Assembly: GCF_029277445.1 (NCBI RefSeq)
Contig: NZ_CP119566.1
Location: 3,598,001-3,662,000, forward strand
Direction: 5' to 3'
Length of the DNA: 64,000 bases
DNA from: Pararhizobium qamdonense
Lineage (GTDB): Bacteria > Pseudomonadota > Alphaproteobacteria > Rhizobiales > Rhizobiaceae
Part shown: piece by piece, positions 37,906 to 46,737 of the stretch
Position numbering within the stretch: position 1 is the first letter of the stretch
Layout of the letters: each line of letters opens with the position of its first letter
The notes under the pieces: model-generated
What the model saw: the letters and a program-made list of their open reading frames with translations, nothing else
What the model was told of the DNA's origin: nothing
Databases searched by the model: none
Position numbers and translations under genes: made by a program

Positions 37906-39576
37906 ATGACCGAAAAGATCGTGATCAGCACCAACCGCACCACGCAGGTGACGGTTCTTGAAACCGACAGCGTGTTTATCCTGAACAAGGGGATCACGCT
38001 GAGCACGGACGCGACCGCCATCCTCGCCACCGGCACGGCGGCGCTGCGCGATTTCTACATCAACGGCACGGTGCTTTCAGCCTCCAGCTACGCCTTCCAG
38101 TTCGGCACGACCGAAGTGACCGACAGCAAAAGCCAGTTCGTGGTCAGCAAATCCGGCGTCGTCAAAGGCAGTGAATACGGCCTCAAGATCGACAGCGGCG
38201 GCCTGGAACTCATCAATGACGGTACGGTGGCGGCACGGCTGACAGCGATCACGATCGCTGCGGTATCGACCAAACTCGTCAATACCGGCCTGATCGACTC
38301 CTCGGCCGGCATCGGTATCACCTCGTCCGGCAGCAATGCGGAAATCATCAATCACGGCACCACGCATGCGGCGCTGGACGTGGTGCAACTGCGCGGTGCC
38401 TCGGCTATTCTCACCAATAATGGCGAGTTGCGCTCCGACAAGGGCTCGGCGATCTTTTCCAGCGGCAAATCGGCTGTCTTGACTAACCACGGCACCGCAA
38501 CAGGCGTTGGGACCACCATCGCTTCCTCCGGCGCCAATGCGACGATCACCAATGACGGCGCTGTCATCTCCACCAAGGGCGGCGCGATCGCGGCATCGGG
38601 CGCTGTGGCGATCATCACCAATAGCGGCGACATCACCGCGCTGAAGAATGCCATCACGCTCACCGGCGATGACGGCAAGATCACCAATAACGGCCTGATC
38701 AAGGCCTCCGGCTATGCGATTGCCGTCTCGGCCGACGATACGATCATCACCAACAACAAGACAATCACGGCAGCCGGCGGCATCAAGGTGGCCGGCGCCG
38801 GCGAGACCGTGACCAATTACGGCACGATCACCGGGACGCAGGCATCGCTGGCCACGATCGATTTTTCGGCCGCGAGCAAATCGACCCTGCAGAATAGCGG
38901 CCTGATCAAATCGGCCGGCACTGCATTCCTGGGCGGCAACGGCGCCGATTCGCTCTTCAACAAGGGCACCATTACCGGCGACATCAAGCTGGGCAATGGC
39001 AACGACTATTTTGACGGCACCGGCGGCAAGGTCAACGGCACGATCTATGGCGGCAGCGGCAACGACGTCTATGTGATCAGCGACGCCAAGATCAAGATTT
39101 CGGAAAATGCCGGCGGTGGCACGGACCTCGTGAAATCGACGGTATCCTTCACGCTCGGCAACAATTTCGAGAACCTGACGCTGAATGGCGCGGCCGCCAT
39201 CAACGCCACCGGCAACGCGCTGGCCAACCAGTTGCATGGCAATAGCGGCAAGAACATCATCGACGGCAAGGCCGGAAACGATATTATCTGGGGTCATGGC
39301 GGCAACGATATCCTGACCGGCGGCGCCGGTGCCGATCAGTTCGTCTTCGCCACCAAGGACGGCAAGGACACGATCACCGATTTTGCGGCAACCGGCTCAA
39401 ACCACGACATTCTCGACCTGACCGGGCTTGCCAGCATTACCGACTACAAGGACCTGGTGAAGAACCATATGAAACAGGTCGGCCACGACGTGTATATCGA
39501 TGGCCTGAACGGCGACAGCATCCTGTTGAAGAACGTGAAAATGTCGGCACTGGATATCCACGACTTCCTGTTCTAG
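37906..39576 (+). CDS. RTX-type calcium-binding protein with asparagine-ladder beta-solenoid
   Basis: A 556-residue protein probably exported by a type I secretion system. Residues about 100-365 contain twelve copies of a roughly 22-residue repeat with the consensus [IL]-x-N-x-G followed by GxAI..SG (LINDG, LVNTG, IINHG, LTNNG, LTNHG, ITNDG, ITNSG, ITNNG, ITNNK, VTNYG, LQNSG, LFNKG), typical of a right-handed beta-helix with stacked Asn. Then come glycine-rich nonapeptides (GGSGNDVYV, GKAGNDIIWGHGGNDILTGG) and a C-terminal GADQFVF...DTITDF module as in serralysin/M10 tails. No N-terminal signal. The chosen ATG follows a weak GAAGAG; TTG at 37855 would add 17 residues. Adhesin or surface role is inference. 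Confidence 0.86.
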   Translation: MTEKIVISTNRTTQVTVLETDSVFILNKGITLSTDATAILATGTAALRDFYINGTVLSASSYAFQFGTTEVTDSKSQFVVSKSGVVKGSEYGLKIDSGGLELINDGTVAARLTAITIAAVSTKLVNTGLIDSSAGIGITSSGSNAEIINHGTTHAALDVVQLRGASAILTNNGELRSDKGSAIFSSGKSAVLTNHGTATGVGTTIASSGANATITNDGAVISTKGGAIAASGAVAIITNSGDITALKNAITLTGDDGKITNNGLIKASGYAIAVSADDTIITNNKTITAAGGIKVAGAGETVTNYGTITGTQASLATIDFSAASKSTLQNSGLIKSAGTAFLGGNGADSLFNKGTITGDIKLGNGNDYFDGTGGKVNGTIYGGSGNDVYVISDAKIKISENAGGGTDLVKSTVSFTLGNNFENLTLNGAAAINATGNALANQLHGNSGKNIIDGKAGNDIIWGHGGNDILTGGAGADQFVFATKDGKDTITDFAATGSNHDILDLTGLASITDYKDLVKNHMKQVGHDVYIDGLNGDSILLKNVKMSALDIHDFLF

Positions 39577-39728
39577 CAGGATGCTGACAAACCCTGGATT
39601 ATTCGCAAGAGCGAGACCTCATCCTCCCTCATCCCCGCCCTTGTGGCGGGGATCTAGCGACCCGACGTCCGTCGGGTCAAAAGACTTTTCAACTCAAGGA
39701 CTTGAGTTGGCTGGATCCCCGCCACGAG
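39575..39728. repeat. intergenic palindrome, copy 2 (left part, interrupted by the IS)
   Basis: Starts at the stop codon of the RTX gene with TAGCAGGATGCTGACAAACC, as in the copy at 28336. It contains both 8-bp hairpins (39659-39678 and 39690-39709) and the beginning of the second long arm up to ACGAG. The rest of the element lies beyond the IS at 40987-41065. Confidence 0.88.
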
Positions 39729-40986
39729 TGTAAAGCCCGGAGACATCCCTGACAGGTGTTCGGAGACATGCTTTACACATTTGGCTGGGCATTGAGGTCG
39801 ATGGTCGCGATCTGGGTGGCGCCGAAACAGACGCTGTAACGTCCGTCTCTTGCGCGCGGCCTGAGTGCGACGGTCTCGCCGAGGAAGGCCGAAGGCACGG
39901 GCCAGAGGCGGTCCTTGAAGGATATGTAAGCTTTCGTGGTGCCAACCCGGCGCAGGATTTCGTCCGCCGCATAGTCCGGCTGCGGCAGGGTTTTTGGAAA
40001 GCTGCGCGCCGAGGGCGTGTAGCGGCTGGCCGGGACCTTGAAGTCGAGGGCCTGATGGGGACGCTCGCGATTATAGACATGCCGCCAGCGATCCAGCGCC
40101 TGTTGTGCCTGATCAAGGCCATGAAGGGTTGCCAGCGAGAACACTTCGGCCTTCAGCGTCCTGTGGAATCGCTCGTTCTTGCCGCGCGCCTGCGGATGAT
40201 ATGGGCGGGCGTGCAGGGTGTGGATGCCCAGCTTGAGCAGCCAGACGGTCAGGCATGTCCATCGCCCAGGGACGGCACAGCCCCAGGGCGAACCGTTGTC
40301 GACATAGATCGCGCAGGGCAAGCCATTGCGCCGGAATGCTTTTTCCAGCCGCGCCTGGACAGTGTCAGCGCGTTCGTCGCCACAGGCTTCCAGCGCCACG
40401 GCAAAGCGGGAATGATCGTCGATAACCGTCAGCGTGTGGCACCAGCGGCCGCAGGAAAGCTTCAGCCGGCCCTTGAAGTCCATCTGCCACAACAGGTTTG
40501 GCGCCTCCTTCTCGAAGCGCTCATAGGCCTTGCCCGGACCCGCATCGGTGGCAATGCGCCCGTGCCGCTTGAGCACGGCATGCACGGTGGATGCCGCCGG
40601 TACGCCAGACATTCCGGCCTGGCGCAAGCAGGCGCAGATCTTGCGCGCGCCCCAGGCGGGATGCGCATCACGCACCGCAAGCACGGCCGTTTCGATCTCA
40701 AAGGGCGAACGGCGCGGACTTGTGAAGGGCCGCCGGGACCGGTCTGCCAGCCCCTCCAGACCGGAAAACCGCCTCAGCCAGAGATAACCGGTCTGCCGGC
40801 TGATATCAAAGCGCCGGCAAAGCTCGGCCACATTGGCCCCCTCACAGGACGCAAGCATCACAAAGTCCTGCCGCTGATCCACAATCGACACATCCCGCCA
40901 AACCATCCGCCCGACCTCCTTTGCCAAACGGCAAAAGTGTCAGGGATGTCTCCGAACACATGTCAACTATGTCTCAAGGCCATACA
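39729..40986. mobile_element. IS481-family insertion sequence, complete, 1258 bp
   Basis: Ends TGTA...TACA. The two ends align over about 50 bp as imperfect inverted repeats sharing GAGACAT and GTGTTCGGAGACAT. A 5-bp target duplication ACGAG flanks it (39724-39728 and 40987-40991). One transposase gene. The insertion splits the right arm of the palindromic repeat; removing the IS and one ACGAG restores a continuous arm. Confidence 0.93.
39773..40906 (-). CDS. IS481-family transposase
   Basis: A 377-residue DDE transposase. N-terminal helix-turn-helix with VAELCRRFDISRQTGYLWLRR, then an integrase core with the acidic triad in WQMDFKG, YVDNGSPWG and GKNERFHRTLKAE, and a C-terminal DNA-binding tail. 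The start at 40906 (MVWRDVS) is chosen because AGGAGG lies eight bases upstream; a TTG seven codons earlier would put that site inside the gene. No frameshift or stop interrupts it, so the element may still be mobile. Confidence 0.94.
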   Translation of the reverse strand: MVWRDVSIVDQRQDFVMLASCEGANVAELCRRFDISRQTGYLWLRRFSGLEGLADRSRRPFTSPRRSPFEIETAVLAVRDAHPAWGARKICACLRQAGMSGVPAASTVHAVLKRHGRIATDAGPGKAYERFEKEAPNLLWQMDFKGRLKLSCGRWCHTLTVIDDHSRFAVALEACGDERADTVQARLEKAFRRNGLPCAIYVDNGSPWGCAVPGRWTCLTVWLLKLGIHTLHARPYHPQARGKNERFHRTLKAEVFSLATLHGLDQAQQALDRWRHVYNRERPHQALDFKVPASRYTPSARSFPKTLPQPDYAADEILRRVGTTKAYISFKDRLWPVPSAFLGETVALRPRARDGRYSVCFGATQIATIDLNAQPNV

Positions 40987-41065
40987 ACGAGGGCGGGGAT
41001 GAGGGGAATTTTGCAGTTCGCTCAATGTCCCGAGTGACCTGCAGAATTGCTGGATGATGCCTTTT
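40987..41065. repeat. intergenic palindrome, copy 2 (right part)
   Basis: Starts with the duplicated ACGAG and completes the arm (GGCGGGGATGAGGGG), then the flank TTTTGCAG..CGCTCAAT..GTGACCTGCAG, which matches 8301-8355. From 41066 to the eptA start I see no other feature. Confidence 0.86.
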
Positions 41066-41257
41066 TCAGCAGCCTGATAGAGCCTTGGACGATCGATGAG
41101 GCTGCAAGCGGTGACGGCCCGCGCCAGGGGCGTCGCCAAATTGCCTCGATTGGCGCGTTTACCGGTCTTACCAACCGAACTGCAAAAGCTGCGAACGTTC
41201 AGGCTCCTGTCAGCAGGCGAGCGCAAGAAAAAGGGATCGTCACCCTCTTTGCCTTGA

Positions 41258-42925
41258 TTGCCGGAGCCCATCTTGAATTTTCGCTCTCTCCAGCGGCCCA
41301 GCATGGGCAGCATACCGCTCAGCCTGCTCACCGTTCTCTTCATTCTGTGTTTCCAGAACCTGACGTTCTGGAATGAAGCCTTTTATGTCTTCGGCGGTTT
41401 CCACCTCAGCTTCTACACATTCGTGGCGGCCATCAGTCTCCTGGTCTTTGCGGGCGTGGTGGTGTTTTCGGTCAAATACCTGATCAAGCCGGTTCTGGTC
41501 TTCCTGTTGATCGCAGGCGCAATGGCCTCCTACTACACGGATTTCTTCGGTGTGGTGATCGACAAGGAAATGATCCGCAACGCCGTGGTGACGACGCCGC
41601 AGGAAGCCGGTCCGCTGATCACGTTCAAATTCCTCCTGCACATTTTCCTCTACGGTATTCTGCCCTCTTTGGTGGTCTGCCTGGTGCGGATCCGGCACCG
41701 TCCTTTCTTCAGCAAGTTTTTCGTCAATCTGGCGGTCATCTCGCTTTGCCTGGCGCTGTGCGTCGGGCTGATCGTCTCGAATTATTCGGGCATATCCTCC
41801 AGCATCCGGCAGCATCGCGACATGATGGCCAAGCTGACGCCGTTTGCAGCGATCACCTCGGCGATTGGTCTGGGCGTCAGCACCTATCGCGAGATCGGCA
41901 TCGTGCGGGCGCCGCTCGGTACCGATGCCAAGCTTGGCCCGCTCACTGCAAAGGCCAACAAACCCGTCGTCACCATCATCGTCGCCGGAGAAACCGCACG
42001 CGCGATGAACTTTTCCCTCAACGGCTATGCGCGGGAAACCAATCCGGAGCTGAAGACGCTGGGAGTGACGAACTTTACAAAGACCACTAGCTGCGGAACG
42101 GCAACCGCCGTATCCCTGCCTTGCATGTTTTCCGTCTATGGCCGCAAGGACTATAGCGACCGCAAGGGCCGCTCCACCGACACGCTGATGGACGTTCTGC
42201 GCCGCGCGGGCATTGACGGCTACTGGTGGGACAACAATACCGGCAGCAAGGGCATCGCCGATCTCATCAGCTTTGCCAGCCTGACCAAGCAGAAAAACAG
42301 TCCGCTCTGCAAGGAGGACGGCTGCCTGGACGATATTTTCCTGAGCAAGCTTGATGAAAAGCTGGCCGGCACGACCAAAAACACCGTTATCGTGCTGCAC
42401 CAGCTCGGCAGCCACGGCCCGTCCTATTATCAGCGTTATCCGGAGGAATTCCGCCGCTTCCAGCCGGATTGCCGCACGCCGCAGCTCTCCGATTGCTCAC
42501 GCGAGGAGATCGTCAACGCCTATGACAATTCGATCCTCTACACCGATCACAACCTCGCGGAAGTCATCAAGCTTTTGAAGAAGCACCAGGATACGGTCGA
42601 CGGGGCGATGATCTATATGTCCGATCATGGCGAATCGCTTGGCGAGAACGGAATGTTCCTGCATGGCGCGCCCTACATGTTCGCCCCTGTCGAGCAGACC
42701 CATGTGCCGTTCATCGCCTGGTTCTCCGAACAGTATGCCCAGCTGACAGGCCTTGATCGCGCCTGCCTCAAGGCCCGCGCCGACACGCCCACCTCGCACG
42801 ACAATCTGTTTCATACCGTTCTGGGCATGATGGACGTTGTCACCAAGGTCTACAATCCAGCGCTTGACGTGTTTGCCGCCTGCCGCTCAAGCGCTGGTGC
42901 ACCTGCGGCTGTGCCGGAATCCTGA
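41258..42925 (+). CDS. eptA: lipid A phosphoethanolamine transferase (EptA/YhjW-type sulfatase fold)
   Basis: Inner-membrane enzyme that adds phosphoethanolamine to lipid A, lowering its negative charge and often raising polymyxin resistance. The 555-residue product has five N-terminal helices (within about 16-190) and a periplasmic alkaline-phosphatase-like domain with the catalytic Thr in VAGETARAMNFSLNGY, TTSCGTATAVSLPCMFS, LHQLGSHGPSYYQRYP and MSDHGESLGENGMFLHG. Six or more Cys suggest disulfides. The start is uncertain: TTG at 41258 or ATG at 41303. Transcription would have to begin in or after the palindrome/IS region just upstream. Confidence 0.88.
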   Translation: MPEPILNFRSLQRPSMGSIPLSLLTVLFILCFQNLTFWNEAFYVFGGFHLSFYTFVAAISLLVFAGVVVFSVKYLIKPVLVFLLIAGAMASYYTDFFGVVIDKEMIRNAVVTTPQEAGPLITFKFLLHIFLYGILPSLVVCLVRIRHRPFFSKFFVNLAVISLCLALCVGLIVSNYSGISSSIRQHRDMMAKLTPFAAITSAIGLGVSTYREIGIVRAPLGTDAKLGPLTAKANKPVVTIIVAGETARAMNFSLNGYARETNPELKTLGVTNFTKTTSCGTATAVSLPCMFSVYGRKDYSDRKGRSTDTLMDVLRRAGIDGYWWDNNTGSKGIADLISFASLTKQKNSPLCKEDGCLDDIFLSKLDEKLAGTTKNTVIVLHQLGSHGPSYYQRYPEEFRRFQPDCRTPQLSDCSREEIVNAYDNSILYTDHNLAEVIKLLKKHQDTVDGAMIYMSDHGESLGENGMFLHGAPYMFAPVEQTHVPFIAWFSEQYAQLTGLDRACLKARADTPTSHDNLFHTVLGMMDVVTKVYNPALDVFAACRSSAGAPAAVPES

Positions 42926-42968
42926 TGTAGTGAACCCGGCCCGACATATCCCTATCCCGGTTGCCGTC

Positions 42969-43080
42969 GCCCCTCACCCTGGCCCTCTCCCCGCTTGCGG
43001 GGAGAGGGGACGACAGAGGTTGCCGCAGGTCCCTTCTCCCCGCGAGCGGGGAGAAGGTGCCCGACAGGGCGGATGAGGGG
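42969..43080. repeat. RIME1-like inverted pair
   Basis: Two inward-facing mosaic units, CCCCTCACCC..CCTCTCCCCGC (42970-43010) and its partner CTTCTCCCCGCGAGCGGGGA ending CGGATGAGGGG (43031-43080). Each carries its own CTCCCCGC-GCGGGGAG hairpin. It lies between the convergent eptA and gbcB genes and may act as a transcription stop. Confidence 0.85.
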
Positions 43081-43104
43081 CTTTTGCCCCCAAAAAAGAG
43101 GCCA

Positions 43105-44202
43105 TTACGCCTCGATCTGCACGTCTCCGATCGGGCGGGAACAGCAGGCCAGGATGTAGCCTTCGTCGATTTCGTCGTCGAGGATGCCGCCATTGTGGTT
43201 CATATCGACTTCCCCGGAAATCTTCATCACCCGACAGGTGCCACACAACCCGCCCTCGCAGGCGGCGCCGATGCGCACGCCGGCGGAACGCGCCGTCTGC
43301 AGGATGGTCTGGCCGGGCTGACACTTGGCCTCCTTGCCGGCCATGGTGAAGGTGATGGTGGCAACCGCCGTCGCATCCGCTTCGCCGGCACCGGCGCGGA
43401 TGGCAAGCTCTGCCGGATCCGGCGCATTAGCCGGCTGAAAGCTTTCCTCGTGATAGCGGTTCATGTCGAAACCGACGCTTTCCAGCATGGATTTGACGCC
43501 GCGCATGAACGGTTCGGGGCCGCAGCAGAACACGGTGCGCTCGCGGAAATCCGGCGCCAAGAGCGCCAGCTTCGATGTCTCGATGCGGCCACGCAGCCCG
43601 TGCCAGCTGTGGCGCGGCGCATGCGTCTCGACGATGAAGCCGAGATTGAGATTGGGCATGTTGCGAGAGATGTTTTCCAGCTCGTCGCGGAACAGCAGAT
43701 CGTCGGGCTGGCGGGCGCAAGACAGGAACGAAACGTCCGTCTGCGGAGCGCAATCGGCCATCCAGCGGGTCATCGACATCATCGGCGTGATGCCGGAACC
43801 CGCCGAGATGAACAGGTATTTTTCGCCGGGATGGCGCACGAAGGAGAAATCGCCGAGCGGGCCGAATGCCTTCAGCTTCATGCCCGGCTTCAGGTTTTCA
43901 AACATCCAGCGCGTGCCGATGCTGGATGCCTGGGCCTTGACGGTCACGGCGATGGAAAACGGCCGTGACGGGGTCGAGGACAGCGTGTAGGTGCGCATCA
44001 CCGGATCATCCGGCGCTACCGGCAGTTCAAGCGTGACGAACTGGCCCGGCAGATAGCGGAACCAGCTGTCCTTGTCGGCCTTGAAGCCGAACGTCATCAC
44101 ATCCGGCCCTTCGGCGGTGACGGAAATGCATTCCAGCAGTTGCTGGCGGTCGTTGAACGGCTGCAACTCGTCGAAGTGCCGGAAGGATGAAGCAATCGTC
44201 AT
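43105..44202 (-). CDS. gbcB: glycine-betaine-demethylase-type reductase (FAD/NAD and 2Fe-2S ferredoxin)
   Basis: Electron-transfer partner of the Rieske oxygenase encoded just upstream. The 365-residue product has an FAD-binding domain (about 20-125, RTYTLSS), an NAD-binding domain (about 125-250, SAGSGITPMMSM and FCCGPEPFM) and a C-terminal plant-type ferredoxin with Cys in AACEGGLCGTCRV and a last Cys in YILACCSRP. Such a fused reductase matches GbcB and related hybrid-cluster oxidoreductases. It starts two bases after the gbcA stop, so the pair is one operon. Exact substrate depends on gbcA. Confidence 0.87.
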   Translation of the reverse strand: MTIASSFRHFDELQPFNDRQQLLECISVTAEGPDVMTFGFKADKDSWFRYLPGQFVTLELPVAPDDPVMRTYTLSSTPSRPFSIAVTVKAQASSIGTRWMFENLKPGMKLKAFGPLGDFSFVRHPGEKYLFISAGSGITPMMSMTRWMADCAPQTDVSFLSCARQPDDLLFRDELENISRNMPNLNLGFIVETHAPRHSWHGLRGRIETSKLALLAPDFRERTVFCCGPEPFMRGVKSMLESVGFDMNRYHEESFQPANAPDPAELAIRAGAGEADATAVATITFTMAGKEAKCQPGQTILQTARSAGVRIGAACEGGLCGTCRVMKISGEVDMNHNGGILDDEIDEGYILACCSRPIGDVQIEA

Positions 44203-44203
44203 G

Positions 44204-45460
44204 TCAGGCGACCCGGACCAGAGGGGTGGAGATGGACTTGCCCTTCAGGCGCTCGGCCATGAAGTTGGTGTACCACTCGACGAACTGCATCACGCCGCCT
44301 TCATGCTCCGGCGAATAGGGGCCGGGCTGATAGGCGGGCGAGCGGATGCCGAACGCGTTTTCCTCGACGATCTGGCGGTCCTGGTCGTTGGTCTCGGTCC
44401 AGACATGCGTCAGTTCGTCGATCGTATAGTCAACGCCTTCGACGGCATCCTTGTGCACCAGCCATTTGGTGGTGACCTGGGTGAGTTCGGGGCCAAGCGG
44501 CAGGACGCGGAAAGTGATGGCGTGGTCGGCCAGCACATGGTTCCAGGTGCTTGGATAATGGAACAGGAGCAGCGTGCCGATCTGGCTCTGATTGACATCA
44601 TCAGACAGCTGGCGCTTGACGGCGCGTTTGCCGGACATGGTGTAGCTTTCGGCGCCTTCGATCAGCGGCATGCGGGCAACGCGGAACTGGCCGGTGTGAT
44701 CGATCTTGAATTCGCTCGGCAGGCCGGAGGCTTCGCAATGGGCCCAATGGGCGGCGATGACCGGATCATCCTTGGCACCCTGCACGCCGGTGGCGGTCGG
44801 GGCTTCCGGATAGGTGCGGCAAAGCTCGGGGTGGTTTGCCGCGCAATGATAGCATTCGCGGTTGTTTTCCCAGACGAGCTTCCAGTTGCCCTTTTCGATG
44901 ATCGTGCTTTCGAAGGCGACCTTGGTATCCTTCAGATTGTGCGGCGTCAGATAGGACGAGACCATGTCGCGCACCGGCTGGAAATCCATCGCCTCGTCAG
45001 CCAGGCAGATGAAGATGTAGCCGCCGATGGTTTCGCAATGGATCGGCTTCAGGCCGTGCTGGTTCTTGTCGAAATCCTCGCCCATCTGGCGGGCAAACAG
45101 AAGCTTGCCGTCCAGCTCATAGGTCCACTGGTGATAGGGACAGACAAGCTTGGCGGACGAACCCTTGGCACCGGCGCAGACGCGCGAGCCGCGGTGGCGG
45201 CAGGAATTGTGGAGCGCGCGCACGGTGCCCGTACGGTCGCGGACGATGACAACAGGGTATTCGCCGACCTGCACGGTGACATAATTGCCGGATTTCGGGA
45301 TTTCGCAGTCATGGCCGATGAACAGCCAGTCCTTGTACCAGATCTCCTCCATATCGAGCCTGTAGAGATCCGGATCGGTATAGAAGGCCTGTTCGAGACT
45401 GTGGGTGTCCCGGCGGTTCGTCAATTTGCGGAGGACTTCACTGCGGAGATCCATGGTCAT
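44204..45460 (-). CDS. gbcA: Rieske non-haem iron oxygenase, glycine-betaine-demethylase-like alpha subunit
   Basis: Oxygenase expected to remove one methyl group from glycine betaine (or a close quaternary amine such as stachydrine or carnitine), releasing formaldehyde. The 418-residue product has the Rieske cluster in CRHRGSRV and CPYHQWTY and the mononuclear iron site in NNRECYHCAANHPEL. The N-terminus HSLEQAFYTDPDLYRLDMEEIW matches Pseudomonas GbcA as I remember it. Start at 45460 (MTMDLRS) follows AAGGGA; ATG at 45454 is also possible. The frame is open upstream to an ATG at 45592 within the leader, but that part looks non-coding. A cobalamin riboswitch precedes it. Confidence 0.87.
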   Translation of the reverse strand: MTMDLRSEVLRKLTNRRDTHSLEQAFYTDPDLYRLDMEEIWYKDWLFIGHDCEIPKSGNYVTVQVGEYPVVIVRDRTGTVRALHNSCRHRGSRVCAGAKGSSAKLVCPYHQWTYELDGKLLFARQMGEDFDKNQHGLKPIHCETIGGYIFICLADEAMDFQPVRDMVSSYLTPHNLKDTKVAFESTIIEKGNWKLVWENNRECYHCAANHPELCRTYPEAPTATGVQGAKDDPVIAAHWAHCEASGLPSEFKIDHTGQFRVARMPLIEGAESYTMSGKRAVKRQLSDDVNQSQIGTLLLFHYPSTWNHVLADHAITFRVLPLGPELTQVTTKWLVHKDAVEGVDYTIDELTHVWTETNDQDRQIVEENAFGIRSPAYQPGPYSPEHEGGVMQFVEWYTNFMAERLKGKSISTPLVRVA

Positions 45461-45593
45461 TTCCCTTGTGCTCGCCAACGTTCTTTTGAAGGTTGCCGCA
45501 GGCAGGAAAGGAACCGCCGCCGCGCCGGGAGAGCGCGTGGATATAGTGGTTCTCCTTCCGGCTGCCCGCCGCAACCCAGATATCAATTTCATC

Positions 45594-45768
45594 ACAAGGC
45601 TGGTTTCCGGGCTCTGGAGCTGTCCTTGCGGACGATCCCGGCGCCTTCCCGGATTTCTCCAGTGGCCTTTTGCCGAGGTTTCGCTCCACCACCGTTGCGG
45701 GGGCAGCGCCGGATTTCGACCGGCTTCCCAATTCTCCGCCCTCCCTATAAAGGCGGCACCTTGAGTGT
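45594..45768 (-). ncRNA. cobalamin (B12) riboswitch upstream of gbcAB
   Basis: Reading the minus strand, all core blocks appear in order: GGTGCC, GGGAA, AATCCGGCGCTGCCCCCGCA then AC (box at 45694-45707), CCACTGG (45659-45665), GGGAAGG, and the terminal B12 box AGCCCGGAAACCAGCC (near 45600). Spacing fits an adenosylcobalamin-type aptamer (RF00174-like). Between it and gbcA are about 130 bases that can fold into a long hairpin (45562-45576 with 45491-45505, 13 of 15 paired), a likely expression platform. B12 binding normally lowers expression. Confidence 0.93.
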
Positions 45769-46131
45769 CTTCATCTAATCCTCACGCCCACGAAAACAGC
45801 CGCCGATTAACGACATCCGATTCCAGAATGACGACACGCAACAGATTGCGCGGCGGCAAAGCTCGCCTGTCTATTTTATAAGCATAAACAAGGCGATCTG
45901 CCGGATTTGGATCAAAATCCGGGTTTTCCGCACAACGCTTCGGCAATCGGCCAGGATACGGCCTCTTTGCGACATCGCCCGCCACACATACGCGCCTTGC
46001 CATGTGCCGGTTTCGCCACGAAAGATTGATGCGCCGAAAGACTGCATTAACCATAACCGGGTAACCTCGTCGCATTCGCGATTAGCCCCGCAATGCGCGC
46101 CACGCATTCCACCGCAGTCTGGTAGAGGCCG
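45769..46131. other. intergenic region without recognised gene
   Basis: 363 bases between the start of the riboswitch and the gene at 46132. The open frame on the minus strand at 45782-46075 has no ribosome-binding site, no recognisable motif and an atypical composition; I do not count it as a gene. The gbcAB promoter must lie just above 45768. Confidence 0.6.
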
Positions 46132-46737
46132 ATGTCAAACTTGAGATATTTCGATGCCGCCAAGGTCAAGGAGCCGGCCCCCTCGCCGAAGGCGGCGATC
46201 TATACCGAATTCCTGCGCACCGGGCGGATCAACCGGAACCATCAGCAATGGAGCGCGGCCGAAAAACGTTACCTCACCCATCAGGAAGTGGCTGTGCGCA
46301 CCGGCAAGAAGCTCGAGGCTGCCGGCACGGTCACGCATGACCGGATCAACGGTTTCCATCGTTCGATCCGCTTTCCGAAACTGCTGTTTCACCGCACGCT
46401 CGCCGATAGCCCGCATCTCGGCTATTGCCATGTCACCGCCGCCAGAACCCGGTTTGCCAAGTTCGAGGATGTGCGCTGGTCGTTCTATATCGCCAATTTC
46501 TTCTCCGATATCGGCGACGACCAGCATTTCTTCGAGAAGATCAAGCTCGGCTATTCGCGGATGTATTTCGCCGTCGCAACCGAGATGGATGCCGAGGCCG
46601 GCAAGCTGACCGTCAATCGCGCCGTGCATGACAACGGGCTGCTGTTTCGCACCCGCGACCCCAAGGAAGCGCTGAAGAACGTGCTTTTGCTCGGCGCCCG
46701 CAATGCCGAGCTTCGCAAGATCATCGGCAGCCTCTGA
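46132..46737 (+). CDS. conserved rhizobial hypothetical protein (possibly DUF6656)
   Basis: A 201-residue soluble protein with no known motif that I can name with certainty. It begins MSNLRYFDAAKVKEPAPSP and contains a well-mixed central region (FPKLLFHRTLADSPHLGYCH, FEDVRWSFYIANFFSDIGDD) and a C-terminal helix. I believe similar proteins occur in other Rhizobiaceae under DUF6656; that is memory, not a search. No signal peptide or membrane helix. It precedes the Sua5-type gene in the same direction by 109 bases. Confidence 0.7.
   Translation: MSNLRYFDAAKVKEPAPSPKAAIYTEFLRTGRINRNHQQWSAAEKRYLTHQEVAVRTGKKLEAAGTVTHDRINGFHRSIRFPKLLFHRTLADSPHLGYCHVTAARTRFAKFEDVRWSFYIANFFSDIGDDQHFFEKIKLGYSRMYFAVATEMDAEAGKLTVNRAVHDNGLLFRTRDPKEALKNVLLLGARNAELRKIIGSL

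Noticed and set aside
38205..38990. Tandem periodicity that could suggest a CRISPR or DNA satellite
   Set aside because: The periodicity is at protein level (22-residue units with varying DNA) and lies inside one long reading frame.
45782..46075. 97-residue open frame upstream of the riboswitch
   Set aside because: No ribosome-binding site, no motif and an implausible composition.
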